Program-made: the position numbers and the translations under genes | The notes under the pieces: model-generated | Databases searched by the model: none | What the model saw: only the letters and a program-made list of their open reading frames with translations | What the model was told of the DNA's origin: nothing | Part shown: positions 34,252 through 47,073 of the stretch, piece by piece | How the letters are laid out: every line of letters starts with the position of its first letter | How positions within the stretch are numbered: the first letter of the stretch is position 1 | From: Mytilus trossulus | Lineage: Eukaryota; Mollusca; Bivalvia; Mytilida; Mytilidae | NCBI RefSeq assembly: GCF_036588685.1 | Contig: NC_086386.1 | Location: 21,596,931 to 21,660,930 of the forward strand | Reading direction: 5' to 3' | Length of the DNA: 64,000 bases

Positions 34252-35530
34252 GTTTGCTGTTGTGTAACATTTGTTTTTCGTTCACTATTTTGTAAATAAA
34301 TTAGGTCTCTAGTTTTTTTGATCTGAATTATTTTACATTTTTGATTGGAAGCTTTTTATAGTTGACTATACGGGATGCGTGTTGCTAATTGTTGAAGGCC
34401 TAATTTCTGTGTCATTTTATCGCTTGTGTGAAGAGTTGTCTAATTTGCAATCATACCACATCATCTTTTTTTAATAAGACAAAAAAACAGGGAGAATATA
34501 TCTAAGGGAAAATAAACAATCATTATAGTTATTTTTTTTTACATAAAACCTTTGCTCGATTCGATCATAGCTATAAACAATTTGGTTTGGAAGATTGGCA
34601 GAACTTGTAGAAAACTTATTACAAGCAGAATAGAACATCCTAATGTCTACGGTAATGTGGTTTAAAGTTAGGTATACACATATTGATCCTTAAAAACTTA
34701 TTCTTAAAGGTTAGTAACCAATTTAACACGGTAATCAAATCTTTTGTATATTCATTTTATTTGTAAAATATCGAGTTTGTTAATATAATCTAACTAAAGT
34801 TCATTGTTATACACATATGTACATTCACGGTCCTACATAGAAATCAGAAGATGTGGAACGACGTATTACGAGTTCCAAATAAGACAACTCTCCACAAGAG
34901 AACACAATGACACAGTGATTTACAACTATAGGTAATCTGTCATGATTATCTGTGACTTTTAAAGACTTCTTTGCAATTGACCTATTAGTTGTCGGATGTG
35001 TACTGCTTGATATTTTAGTCTTATATATATTATTGTCTTTCAACTAGATTTCAGTAACTGCGATTTCTCTCAGATGTGTACTGGGTCTTTTGTGTTTGTC
35101 TTAGTTGGTTTTTTGTGCTTTGCATCAATCTAATGAGTTTAGCCCTTTTCAAGGGATTTTTATGGTTTGTTCTTATTTTATGCTGTTACGCCATTGTCAT
35201 AAGTTGGGATGGCTTGGTGTCGACACACTCGTTTAACCCTGACAATGAGTGTTTCCTAAGTCAAGAGCATGTTATCGTTGTCGTTCGTTGCTGGGTATCT
35301 TTGCCCTTCGTGTATTGTTTTGAACATTTAACCAGGCATTTACTTTCTCGTTTGAATTGTTTTACATTTTTAATTCAGAACCTTTTATATCTGACTTTGG
35401 GGTACGGATTTTGCTCGCTGTTCAAGGCCGTACAGTTACATGTATCTATATTATAACTTTTACATCAATTGATGTTTATTAAAGAGATGTTCCATCGGAA
35501 AGTATACCACATCTCCTTATGTTTATATAG
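34252..35530. repeat. Cluster of family A fragments in both orientations
   Basis: 34252-34472 is inverted (gttgaaggcctaatttc, aatcataccacatcatc). 34845-34930 is direct (gacaactctccacaagagaac). 35150-35525 is inverted and more complete (tcgtttgaattgttttacat, gttcaaggccgtacag, tataccacatctcc). Several short ORFs here are produced by these repeats. Confidence 0.7.
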
Positions 35531-37279
35531 ATATTACTATGGACAATTCAAAACCCAAGAACAGTCTCAACACACAAATATATGTGAGTTATGACGTTTT
35601 GTCCGGTGAATATCACTTTTTGTCAGTGCTGTCCTTTGGGAAAGGAGGATTTCTTTATAAATTTAAACTAGTTAAGGTCATAATCGCATTCATATGTTGT
35701 TCGTGCTTGTGTCATTTGGTCTTGGTATGAACCCAGTTTATCCCACGTAGGAATTATTGCCCTTCTAGAAAAACCTCAACAAGAAACACCGTCGGTTATA
35801 TGATTGTGTAGCAAGCTATCTGTTTGCCGTCAAAACCGGCCTAGCACGCTTTGTCTTTGGAATGCTGTGTTTCCGTCGTTATGCATGACAGGTATAAAAC
35901 GGATACATCCGATCGTGATTTTTCTTGTGAGACGGTCTAAATACTAATTTTTGGTGAAAATATTTGTTTTGGTTTTGCTTTTGTTTATTTGCCACAAATA
36001 CAAGGGAGGCAATTTAGAAAAGGCAAGTATATTGGACTTGAATTATCCTTCTTCAATTGCGGAAGTAGTCTCATGAACACACGAGCTCTGATTAAAATAT
36101 TTTGAATTCATTATAATATATTTAAACTCTTCAAACGTATGAGAATTAATTGAAACTGACAATAACTGAACAACGATGTGGAAACTAACAAGATTTTAAA
36201 TAAGAGAGGAGGGTATATTAATTGGAGGCTTTTCAGATTTCATCAATTATTTTTTGTCCAAATTTAATCAAACAGAAATTCAATCGATTTCGTAAACTAA
36301 AGGACTTTTTATTTGTATCAGAAAACTGCGTTCAAATTTGTATATCTTTTTGTCCAGATCTCAATAGATTAGGATAAAAATAATTTAAAGCAATCGAGAA
36401 AACAATTGTTACTGTCATCAACACGTGACACTCTGCCATTTAAATGGAGGATAGTTCCTGGTATTTATGAATAATTCAATCAGTTGGAAGTAGACGGTTG
36501 CTGGTTTATTGTGCATTGTTTGTATATAGAGTCTATATGAACTCTGATCTTTTCATTTCATCCTAGTTCGATCCTCTTCAAATTCAATGGCTACTTTTGA
36601 AACTGTAAAACTAAATTTTACAAGGCAATGATTAATTTTTTAATGATTCAGATCAAATTTTCATTGTTGATTATAAATCAATCTTTTGTTAATTACGCTT
36701 TGAATATTTTGATGCATAATACCGCACATGCACTTTGCACTGCGAAAATTGAAATGTTAATTAAAAAAACGTGTGCCCTGCAGCAAAACTCGCATAAATT
36801 TCGTGAAGACTGACGTACGAGTTTTTAATTTATTTTTTTTAATTTTCATTATTTGCAAGTGAAATAGAAAGTAATGTATCTACATTTAATTTCACGTTCT
36901 ATTAAGAAAAGATTGAAGATTATAAACTATTCTATTTCATTTATAAAAACATCAATTTAGATTTTTAGAATTTTTAAAGATAAAGAATGAAGACTGTCTA
37001 AACAACAACTCAAAATGATTGATTATTTTGAAATTTGAAGGGTGACGCCATGTATAAAACCTCCCCAATCCCAAATCCCGCATAGATTTGCGGTATGTAT
37101 ATATAACACTAGATACATGTCGGTTCATTCTTCAGAAGGCCAGACCACAATACACCATAACTGATTCTGTACAGCAAAACCACGCTCGTAATACATGTAT
37201 CTAAACTTATAGTGTTATTTTTCTGAATAATTGAAAGACGTGTATACAAATTACATAAAAACAATGCATGCCAATTTTT
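35531..37279. other. Non-coding, no gene seen
   Basis: AT-rich DNA with short random frames only (for example 35539-35730 and 36628-36813). No domain, splice pair or repeat structure that I can defend. Confidence 0.45.
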
Positions 37280-37960
37280 TCCTGTGTTTCTATACATATA
37301 AAAAAAAGTATTACAAAAATATCAAAATCCAAGGTTAATGCAGAAAGGGGAATCCCCATAAAAACTGTCAAATTCAAACGTTATCAACCAAAGGACTCAG
37401 AAAAACAACTGTCTTATCCCCTATATATAGCTACTTGTTATAGACATGCTTCGAAGAAAATTGTGACTAAACCTGATTATATATGGCGAGCTTAAGCTGC
37501 TACTTACATGACCGTTGCTTATAGGTCCGTTATATTGACAAAATGTTGTGGGCAACCCAAACAGACACGATAGGTCAACGGAACAATAATTAGGATCCAG
37601 AAGCAATAGCTGTGTTAACATACATCACAGACATAGCACCACTGAGTAATACACGGCAAACATACACATAAATCTAACAAAGACGCCAACCAAAACAGTT
37701 TATGTAAATGATACTATAGTAAGTTGACAAAAACACAGATACAAATTATATATAACCGCATATATAGTATAACCTTTCTCGACCAAGTCCAAAAAAGTAA
37801 GATGTATACAAAATGTACCAAACCAAAATGCGAAATAGAAACAACACTGTAAAAACTTTCGTGTTTGAATCGCCTTTCAAAACAGGAACCTGGCAGGTAC
37901 GTCAGAATTCCGATAGTGGACATGTTAAATGGAAACGACAAACAGAAACATGAAAGCACG
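37280..37960 (+). repeat. Decayed dispersed repeat, family E
   Basis: Order of weakly kept landmarks (ggggaatccccataa, aaaacaactgtcttatccc, catgaccgttgcttataggtccgttatattgaca, cagacacgataggtc) follows the mussel repeat of which 29930-30190 is a fragment. Strong decay makes the ends uncertain. Confidence 0.4.
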
Positions 37961-39334
37961 ATGATATAAAATAGTGGGGGAAATTGTTCAATTTTTTTTA
38001 ACGACGGTCATTGAGATTTCCCCCAAAACACTCCAGTACAATGTACTTTTGTTCGTAGATTCTTTAGTTTAGTATTTTTTTAAGTTATTTTGTTCTCCTA
38101 TTATTCAATTCATATAGGCCCTACATTTATAAATTCTTCAATCAATCAGATTAGCGTAATTTTTTTTTTAAACATCTTTTAATTATATTGAAAATGAGCT
38201 GTAATTGACTTTTTCTTATTCGTCCCGTTGGATCAGAAACTCGGAAGCCAAAATAACTATTCTATAAGGTCCAGAAAATATAATACAAAACTTATTTGGA
38301 AAAGTCAAGGCAACGCAATCGTCTGTTTATTTTTTCTAATGCTTTTCGACTTAATTGCAGTCCATGGCTTGAAAGAAATTTAAAAAAAACTTCAACACCA
38401 CTTCTGACTCAACAGCTAAGTTACATGATAATTTAAGTACGTGCTCCTTTGCCATTTTAAATTACCTAAGCCAATTAACATAAAAACAATTACATAATTT
38501 TGTTAAACTTATTTTTGTCGGCAAACTTTGTTTTAGCGATATTATGGTACAAGATGCAGATTAGTTCGTTCTTTGGCCGTAAGACCATTAACTTTAAAAG
38601 TGGATATATTTAACTTTAAAAATTGGAGGCCTTTCAATTTTTAATAACTCTTCAACGGATTTAGAATTGAAGTAGCCCTTTGATTCATGTTCCGTATACG
38701 TACCAAATCTTCTTATTTTGATCCAACTAAACCCACTTGAAAATATAAATCTTATTGTATTTGTAGGCTTGTAGCTTTCGTTATATAATAAACAAAAAAC
38801 AACCTTGGGGGAGGAACAAGAAAGGATGGCCGGTTACATATACATTATGTACACATATGGAAAATATGCGACAATTGTTACATACCTGTCGGCATTTCCT
38901 ACACAGATTGTTCGTAACCTTCAAAACGTAGAGAAAAACAAAACAGTGACTGCATATATTTCATACCAAAATTATTTCAGTGAGAAAAAAAATACTATAA
39001 TAATACATAAATATTTCAATATAAATCCCAATTAGTATTGTCGTAAGATCTTTTTGTGAAAGAGCAACTGACAACGTCCGAATGTTCGTTTGCGTCCGGG
39101 TTGTTACCTTCAAAACTGCTTCAACGAGTTCCAAATAAACTTTGCTGTGTATCTGTTTTCTGAAATGAATACATGTGTCCAATGTTCCAGCTAACTAGAT
39201 ATTGGCCACCATAAATTCATACCATGTATACGTAGTCATCAATTAAAGGTATAACAAGATGCAAAACAATTCAGAGATTTTTTTTAAATATTTTTTAATA
39301 CAGTTCATGCATTTATTGAATTTAAATATAATAA
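37961..39334. other. Non-coding, no gene seen
   Basis: AT-rich with poly-A and poly-T runs. Short ORFs near 38805 and 38961 overlap on opposite strands and have no support. Confidence 0.45.
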
Positions 39335-39610
39335 AATGTGTGATGATTGCCGACTCTCCATGGACAGGAGACCAAACGCCAAAGAACATAACAATTATAG
39401 GTCTCAGTACGGCTTAATGTAACCCGAATAATTCAGTCGTTATATTCCGCTGATCTACGAAGGCTACATTAACTTCGTGTGGGAGAAAATCGGACACGGA
39501 AAGGGCTTGAATTATTCGAGTTAGGCTTAATGGCGCTTTACCAATGAGTAAACCCATACCGCATAGTTAGCTATAAAAAGCCCCGAAATGACAAATGTAT
39601 AAATTTAAGG
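39335..39610 (+). repeat. Family A copy interrupted by a MITE
   Basis: Left part gtgatgattgccgactctcc...caattataggtctcagtacgg, right part accaatgagtaaacccataccgcatag...ctataaaaagccccgaaatgac. The break falls inside what is cggccttcaacaatgag in other copies. Confidence 0.75.
39411..39532. mobile_element. 104-bp MITE with ~16-bp TIRs and 9-bp TSD
   Basis: Element 39420-39523. Left end taacccgaataattca and right end tgaattattcgagtta are inverted repeats with one mismatch. The interior is also partly self-complementary (acgaagg...cttcgt), so the whole folds back. Both flanks carry ggcttaatg (39411-39419 and 39524-39532), a 9-bp target-site duplication. Confidence 0.85.
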
Positions 39611-41284
39611 ATGTTCGTATACATGTATGTAGGTGAATTTAAATAAATCAAGAGTTAAAAAATTAAACTTTAAGTCAAAAAAGCATTATTTAAGGCTGGT
39701 TAAGGGACAAAATAAGCTAAAATTATTCATTGGTTATCATCCGGGAGCTCTTCTTCGAGATAAATGGCGGGAAAAGGCTCATTCGGACTTTTACCGGCTT
39801 ATATTTGCATGGTATCATTTGGCATTCGGCAATCCTCTGGGTAGAATCTGGTTTATTTACAAAATAATGGACGAAAACAAACACGACATTCAGCAGCAAA
39901 CGACATTGCCTAATTACTAATCTTTCTTATATATAATACAAATATCGTTATCAACATAGACATACAACAAAAGGTACGGAGGAGAACTTTATGTTAGATA
40001 TACTATTCGCAGATATCAAGTAATCTAAATATGTCATTGACATAAAACATGCATGTGCTCTTCAATACATTTTATCCGTTAATTATAACAATTTGTGATA
40101 AAAAAAAATCATTTTGTAAATCGCCAGTGGCATCTGATACTACAAAACAAATACCAGTAATGTTAGTAAAAAGAACACAGGGTCGTTCTTTTATTTGTTT
40201 TCTGTGTGAACTCTATGAAGTATATTTGTCTATATTATTATAAAAGGCTATACCAGGGTTAAGTGATCATTATAGTGAGCGTGGCTTTTAAGTAAAGAAA
40301 CATTAATAGCATTAACTAAATAGTTTAACAGTCAACTCTACCGCTGTATAGTGATCTATAGTGGGGTATCGATTAATAGACAAATAGAAATATCAAAATG
40401 AAAATTAACTTAGCTTTTGTAAACCTTTTTGAAAAAAAAATTCTATTTGTATTGACTCATGCGTTATTGAAATTTTTCACATCGATGTTTAAACTGACCA
40501 GGGAGACTCTCCGAACGCATGGTGCCAATGTCCGAAAAGTAAATTTGAAAATGTCCGGTATTTAAGAAAACAACTTCATCAAATTAAAAATTGTACAATG
40601 AACTACAATCGAAGAAGAAAAATATTATTTATGTATTTAATGTAAATCAACAGATGAAATAAAAATATGTTTCAATAACTGAATACATTAACAAATGATA
40701 AAGGTACCTTAACTAAATAAAAGTTGGAAATATTTTGATAATCACACAGGGACGCGAATGCCATTCCTGTAAGATTTATAAAACTTTCAAATGTCAGTAA
40801 ATAAGACGAGTACCTCGTGTTTAGTCAATGTCGTTAAACACTACCTATAGCTATAGAAGACTTAGAAGTTTTAAATAAGACTTGATCTTATACCGATTTT
40901 TTTTTAGAAAAAAAATGACAGTATAAGCTGCAATAAAGATCATAACATAAACCCAGTATACAATATCGCAGGAAAAATAAACCAAGATGTTGTTTTTCGT
41001 ACCCGTCAATTAAGAAACGATCCTGGTTACTTGTAAATCCTTTAAATAAACTATTTGAGGTTACCATACCAACACTGTAATTAGATCATTGAATATTGTG
41101 TTTTTTGGTATAAGTATTGATTTCTTATCAGTGAATTAAAAGCGAACTACATATTGTTGTTAAATACATAATGTATGCACTTTTATGGATTTTCAATATG
41201 TCACTATCTGTATCTTGGCATTGCCCAAGGTCGGTTTTTCTCTGGCTGTTTATTGCGTCTTTACACTAAATCCATTGGATGTTG
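39611..41284. other. Non-coding; one ORF of unknown meaning
   Basis: The 95-codon ORF at 39633-39920 has a middle part of mixed composition (PGALLRDKWREKAHSDFYRL) that is less AT-driven than its surroundings. I recognise no domain and see no splice support, so it may be a repeat remnant. Nothing else is supported. Confidence 0.35.
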
Positions 41285-41655
41285 TAACACCACCACTGTC
41301 TATGGGTAGGGGAGGGTTGGTATCCTGCTAACATGTTTTATCCCGTCACATTCTGTATGCATGTGTCAGTCTCAATTCAGGAGCTTGTAATTCAGTGGTT
41401 GTCGTTTTTTGCTGTGATACATATTTGTTTTTCATTCATTTTTTGTATATTAACTTGGTCGTTAGTTTTCTCGTTTGAGTTGTTTTACATTTGTCATTTT
41501 ATGACCTTTTAAAACTGACTATATGGTTTAGGTTTTGTTCGTTGTTGAAGGCCATACGGTTATCTAATAAGACACTATATTTGTCACTTGCTGTATTCTT
41601 TGGTTTCTTGAGAGGAGTTGTTTCACTGGCAATCATACCACATCATCGTTTTTAT
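41285..41655 (-). repeat. Dispersed repeat family A, inverted full-length-like copy
   Basis: Reads ggagggttggtatcctgctaac ... ttcaggagcttgtaattcag ... tcgtttgagttgttttacat ... cgttgttgaaggccatacgg ... gcaatcataccacatcatc, the reverse complement order of 30296-30650. Confidence 0.8.
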
Positions 41656-43369
41656 ATATAGTAGAAATACTATAATTTGATTTGAATACTTTATTTGAAT
41701 AAAGTTATAATTTAATATGAATACAATATCAAAAAAAGATAAAAATGCATGTCGGTGCCTATTTAAAAGTTCATGTAAAATCAAAATGAGTTAAACTGAC
41801 ATTTTATGAATCATCACAACTTTTGTGCTGATATGTACCATACTATAAGCGTCAATAGTCGTCACAAAAACCAAAAGGGGTGGTCCGTCTAAATAACACT
41901 ACAAGGTGAAAACTTTTAATAAAGCTAACGGTTAGTAATACATAAAACAATTTGTATGGAAATCAAGTACCCAAATCGTCTTACAACCCTGCTGAGAACT
42001 CTAATTAGGATGGCTCAATTTTCAATGGACAACTAAATTTATTGAATATAAAACTTTTCTCCAGGCACTTTATTTCAATGATTTGCTATTTATTAAACTT
42101 TCGAAGGAATGTTTTACCTTCTTAGATTTCATTATAAATTATGCGAAGAAAATATTAAATTTTGTAAAAGCTTTTGATACAAAAACCGCACCGATGTCAT
42201 TGTAAAACATCAACATTTTTGTTAATGAATCAGTTTTTAATAAACTCATCCTTGAATATTTGTTCAATAAAGTATTAAAGAATAAAAATATAGTTTTTCA
42301 CACCAAGCTTGTTTTCGGAGGTAATATGCATCAAGCTCACAAATTTAAGACTTGTTTCGTATGACATATTCTTTAAAGTATAGCAACCATAATTCATAAG
42401 TGTAAGGTTTATCGCTATAGATGTCTTTTGATAATTGTGTATTTCTGTGTTGATGGTTTGCTGTTTCAGTGATGGTCACCCCAAGTTGCCTATATATATA
42501 TCATTCATATTTATTGGAAGTTATCTTACCATATATAATAACTCAAAGTTTTCAACAAAAATATATGAAATTATAATGATATGTTTAACTGATAATATGT
42601 GTAAATGCACCAAAGAAACTTTTGAATTCTTTGATTAGGTTTAAGTCTCTTAGATCTACTGCAGTCTTTATTTTGTATTATAAGTTGAAGATTGTGAACA
42701 TAAAAGAGTTTATATCCTTTTACACAAACGGCAGGTCAACGTTTGTCAATGGACCGTCAAATTAAATGAATAATTTTGTAAATTTTATGTTTAACTGTTT
42801 TTCATTTATGAATGTTTATTACTAAAATGAACTGAGATATGCCGAATATTGTTATTAATAAAGCATGAAAGGTGTCGTCGTAAATTTCACAAATTGGTGT
42901 AAATTTCTTTGTACAAACTTCATATGAACTTTGTTGAAAAGGTGCAAAATGAAAGTTTTGGAACATTACTGTGAGGTTTCACAAAAATATTTAATAATTC
43001 GATGATTGAGGATAATTATGATTTCAAATAGCCGTTTGTCCAGTTTATTGCCAAATTTGTACTGGCCATATTATTTTCGTCTTGGTGGTCTCTTAGTGAA
43101 GGAACAAATTAATCAAGCTACTGAATGAAATCGCTTTTTTACATTTACCATTTTAGATTCTTTTTTTTTGGTTTGTTAAAAAAACTGTTTTCTTAATCAA
43201 CAATAATCAAATCCAACAAGAAGCATGAGACATTATATAGGAAATACACAAAACTATAGCTGGCATTAAATTTATTCTTTACACTCATGGTTTATTAATC
43301 AATGGCGGAACCAAGCATGCTCTTTTTTTTTATAGATCTTTTGTCTATACAATAAAAATAACTTGACCA
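41656..43369. other. Non-coding, no gene seen
   Basis: AT-rich. The frame at 42435-42638 has no recognisable domain. No tandem or inverted repeat of note. Confidence 0.45.
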
Positions 43370-43680
43370 AAGAGCAAAAAACAGCACAAGACAACCAATG
43401 GGTCATCAGCACAGCAAGAAAAGCCCTCAATCATATATGTACATATAAATGAACCAAACTTAAAACAAACATACAAGACTTACAAAGGCCAAAGGTTTCT
43501 GACTGGACAGACGCAAAAATGCAGCCAGTTTATATTGCAGTTGAAATTTATCCCTAACTTGTGTTTCTTTTCAAACCTCATGCTAGAGTCTTATACTAAT
43601 ATATAGAAACATACGTTAGATTGTTTCTGCTTTTTTCTCTGGTTGTTGTCTGTTTGGCATATTTCCATTCTCTATTCTAG
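43370..43680 (+). repeat. Dispersed repeat fragments related to families A and B
   Basis: 43490-43540 (aaaggccaaaggtttctgactggacagacgc) matches the inverted module at 29455-29520. 43620-43680 (ctctggttgttgtctgtttggcatatttccattctc) matches the 3' part of family B. Confidence 0.55.
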
Positions 43681-43719
43681 TACAGTGATCTATTGTTTAT
43701 GTATTGTGTAGTTCATGAT

Positions 43720-43828
43720 GATTAAACTGTATGCATACAAGACTATTGTTGTTTCTTTTTTGTTATTGTCTTATTTATGTCTTATATTGTACTATGCTCC
43801 TTGTGAGCCCATTTAATGGAAATAAAAA
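43720..43828 (+). mobile_element. Probable 3' end of a non-LTR retrotransposon
   Basis: tactatgctccttgtgagcccatttaatggaaataaaaat is followed at once by the CTT microsatellite. Non-LTR elements often end in a poly(A)-signal-like stretch plus a short simple repeat, so this is probably a 5'-truncated copy. No coding part remains. Confidence 0.45.
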
Positions 43829-43955
43829 TCTTCTTCTTCTTCTTCTTCTTCTTCTTCTTCTTCTTCTTCTTCTTCTTCTTCTTCTTCTTCTTCTTCTTCT
43901 TCTTCTTCTTCTTCTTCTTCTTCTTCTTCTTCTTCTTCTTCTTCTTCTTCTTCTT

Positions 43956-43985
<30 letters not shown>
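43829..43985 (+). repeat. (CTT)n microsatellite, ~52 uninterrupted units
   Basis: A pure trinucleotide run of about 157 bp. It makes long poly-Leu, poly-Phe and poly-Arg frames that are artefacts. Confidence 0.98.
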
Positions 43986-43986
<1 letters not shown>

Positions 43987-44120
43987 GTTCTTCCATTTTG
44001 ATCGTTATATACATCAGGTTTTGACTGAAAGTATTCTAAGTCATTTAGAGACGTGCTAAATAGTTATATGTGCATATTGTGAGACATGTAGGAGCATATA
44101 AGTCGCATATGCGACGTTCC

Positions 44121-44375
44121 TAAGTTTTAAAGGAACACAGACAGCAAAAGTGTTGACTGTGCTTGTGCTAAGTCCTTTAGAAAACCCAGAAAGAACTGTT
44201 GTTGTCTGCGCTTGTACTGTGTCATATAGGAATTCAGACAGAAATATTGTCTGTATACTTCGCCTTGTTTTAAGTCCTGTAGGAACCCAGATAGAAATAT
44301 TGTTATATGCCCTTGTGCAAAGTCCTCTAGGAATTCAGGCAGACATGTTTTTGTCTGCCCTATAGTGTTTAGTCC
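44121..44375 (+). repeat. Degenerate ~48-bp minisatellite, five units
   Basis: The motif aagtcct.tagga.cccagacag...ttgt.tgtctgcgcttgtgc restarts at about 44121, 44169, 44218, 44271 and 44318. The units differ by substitutions and small indels. A 71-codon frame across it is a by-product. Confidence 0.7.
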
Positions 44376-44539
44376 TACATCAGAAGTGTTTTGTTTTTGT
44401 ATGAGAGAACCTAGCCAGTCGTTGCCGTTGTTGTATTGCCAACGGATCTTTCAACAAAAACATATAGTTTTACGATTAAAAGTTACCAAAATTGTGAAAG
44501 CGTATATTGGATAAGTTTATTCACATTGATCTCATTTTT

Positions 44540-44648
44540 CCGTCCAGGCGTTGAGTGACATTTCGGATACGCTCGGTCTGAACATGCATGAATTATTTGT
44601 CACTGGACGTTATAAGCAGCTAGCAATCAATCAATCAATCAATAAATA
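44540..44648 (+). mobile_element. SINE/LINE 3' end with (CAAT)n tail
   Basis: gtccaggcgttgagtgacattt ... cactggacgttataagcagctag is followed by four to five caat units. A constant end plus tetranucleotide tail is typical of short retroposons seen in bivalves. The family is recognised from memory only. Confidence 0.55.
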
Positions 44649-45465
44649 TTTGCACTATTAAAAGTCAGTTTACAACAAATTAACATATATATATTCTGTT
44701 GACCCATCTGTTCTACAAATCGTATAAACTTGGCAAAGTTCGTGAGAATGATTTAGAAAAGCCATTAATACTGTTGTAAGTTGTATAACTATAGTACTAT
44801 AAAAGATTAGTTTTCACTTCTGGAGAGGTTAAGACTTGCTCGTGATCTAACCCATTAGTACAATACAAAGCTATACTAGTGTAATAAGTTAATTGTTTGT
44901 AAAAACGGTATTAATCTTAAAGCCGTCTCTTTGGATTATTGTAAAATGAAAGATTTATGAATTAGGGGATTACTACTAATCCTGGCTTTTAACTTCAAGA
45001 TTAAGAAGTCGATCGGTGCTTATTAATCATACGGCACTTTTCGAGGTCGTTTTACTGTTACAGATTTAATTTGATTCCCCAAATTCTGCCTAGAAAACGA
45101 TTTCTGAAGATATCTGCTTGTTTTGTTCCTCGCGGATTTTCTTACTGTTAACTTTTGATAAATAAAATTAATTGGTCTGACAACAATTTGCTGCTGAAAA
45201 AAATATCAAATATCAGATTTCTGTAAACTATAGTATGGTTTTGTATCTGTTTTGTAATTTGCTGTTATTTTATACCACTCTGATTCTGTAGAACTTTAAG
45301 TTGTTGTATGTATGCTACAGATATTCTTTACCACGATGAGAATAGTTCCTTTCAAATTTAACTGCATGCATAGAAAGTTAGCATCTAAATTTTTCACAAC
45401 ACGAATTGCATTGAAAATGAAAAGTGGGTTGTTTTGACCTATATGTTTACGTATATATTGATAGA
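44649..45465. other. Non-coding, no gene seen
   Basis: AT-rich. The reverse ORF 45296-45535 overlaps the start of the minisatellite and has no domain support. Confidence 0.45.
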
Positions 45466-47073
45466 CGTTATACAAACCTACTACATGAACGCCAGATACA
45501 TATACAAATACTAGTAGTAAAATAAAGACCGACATACAAACCTACCACATGAACGCCAGATACACATACATATACTATTAGTAAAATAAAGACCATCATA
45601 CAAACCTACCACACGAACGCCAGATACACATACAAATACTATTAGTAAAATAAAGACCATCATACAAACCTACCACATGAACGCCAGATACACATACAAA
45701 TACTATTAGTAAAATAAAGACCATCATACAAACCTACCACATGAACGCCAGATACACATACAAATACTATTAGTAAATTAAAGACCATCATACAAACCTA
45801 CCACATCAACGCCAGATACACATACAAATACTATTAGTAAAATAAAGACCATCATACAAACCTACCACATGAACGCCAGATACACATACAAATACTATTA
45901 GTAAAATAAAGACCATCATACAAACCTGCCACATGAACGCCAGATACACATACAAATACTATTAGTAAAATAAAGACCATCATACAAACCTACCACATCA
46001 ACGCCAGATACACATACAAATACTATTAGTAAAATAAAGACCATCATACAAACCTACCACATCAACGCCAGATACACATACAAATACTATTAGTAAAATA
46101 AAGACCATCATATAAACCTACCACATCAACGCCAGATACACATACAAATACTATTAGTAAAATAAAGACCATCATACAAACCTACCACATGAACGCCAGA
46201 TACATATACAAATACTATTAGTAAAATAAAGACCATCATACAAACCTACCACATCAACGCCAGATACACATACAAATACTATTAGTAAAATAAAGACCAT
46301 CATACAAACCTACCACATGAACGCCAGATACACATACAAATACTATTAGTAAAATAAAGACCATCATACAAACCTACCACATCAACGCCAGATACACATA
46401 CAAATACTAGTAGTAAAATGAAGACCGACATACAAACCTACCACATCAACGCCAGATACACATACAAATACTATTAGTAAAATAAAGACCATCATACAAA
46501 CCTACCACATGAACGCCAGATACACATACAAATACTAGTAGTAAAATAAAGACCATCATACAAACCTACCACATGAACGCCAGATACACATACAAATACT
46601 AGTAGTAAAATAAAGACCATCATACAAACCTACCACATGAACGCCAGATACACATACAAATACTAGTAGTAAAATAAAGACCGACATACAAACCTACCAC
46701 ATGAACGCCAGATACACATACAAATACTAGTAGTAAAATAAAGACCAACATACAAACCTACCACATGAACGCCAGATACACATACAAATACTATTAGTAA
46801 AATAAAGACCATCATACAAACTTACCACATGAACGCCAGATACACATACAAATACTAGTAGTAAAATAAAGACCGACATACAAACCTACCACATGAACGC
46901 CAGATACACATACAAATACTAGTAGTAAAATAAAGACCGACATACAAACCTACCACATGAACGCCAGATACACATACAAATACTAGTAGTAAAATAAAGA
47001 CCATCATACAAACCTACCACATCAACGCCAGATACACATACAAATACTAGTAGTAAAATAAAGACCAACATAC
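45466..47073 (+). repeat. 64-bp minisatellite, about 25 copies
   Basis: The unit contains gaccatcatacaaacctacc, acatgaacgccagatacaca and tactattagtaaaataaa, and repeats at exactly 64 bp (for example 45591 and 45655). Copies differ at few sites: ctattag/ctagtag, gaccatc/gaccgac/gaccaac, acatgaac/acatcaac. The first half is dominated by the attag type, and the right end by the agtag type. There are no spacers and no conserved frame, since 64 is not a multiple of three. Confidence 0.97.

Noticed and set aside
35076-35456. 126-codon hydrophobic ORF that looks like a membrane protein
   Set aside because: It lies over an inverted family A repeat, whose T-rich strand gives hydrophobic translations.
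39633-39920. 95-codon ORF as a new gene
   Set aside because: Adjacent to repeats, no domain or conserved motif recognised. Kept only as a remark in the intergenic entry.
43731-44024. Poly-Leu, poly-Phe and poly-Arg ORFs
   Set aside because: All are readings of the (CTT)n microsatellite in different frames.
45466-47073. Regular direct repeats resembling a CRISPR array
   Set aside because: The whole 64-bp unit is repeated without unique spacers, and the genome is eukaryotic.
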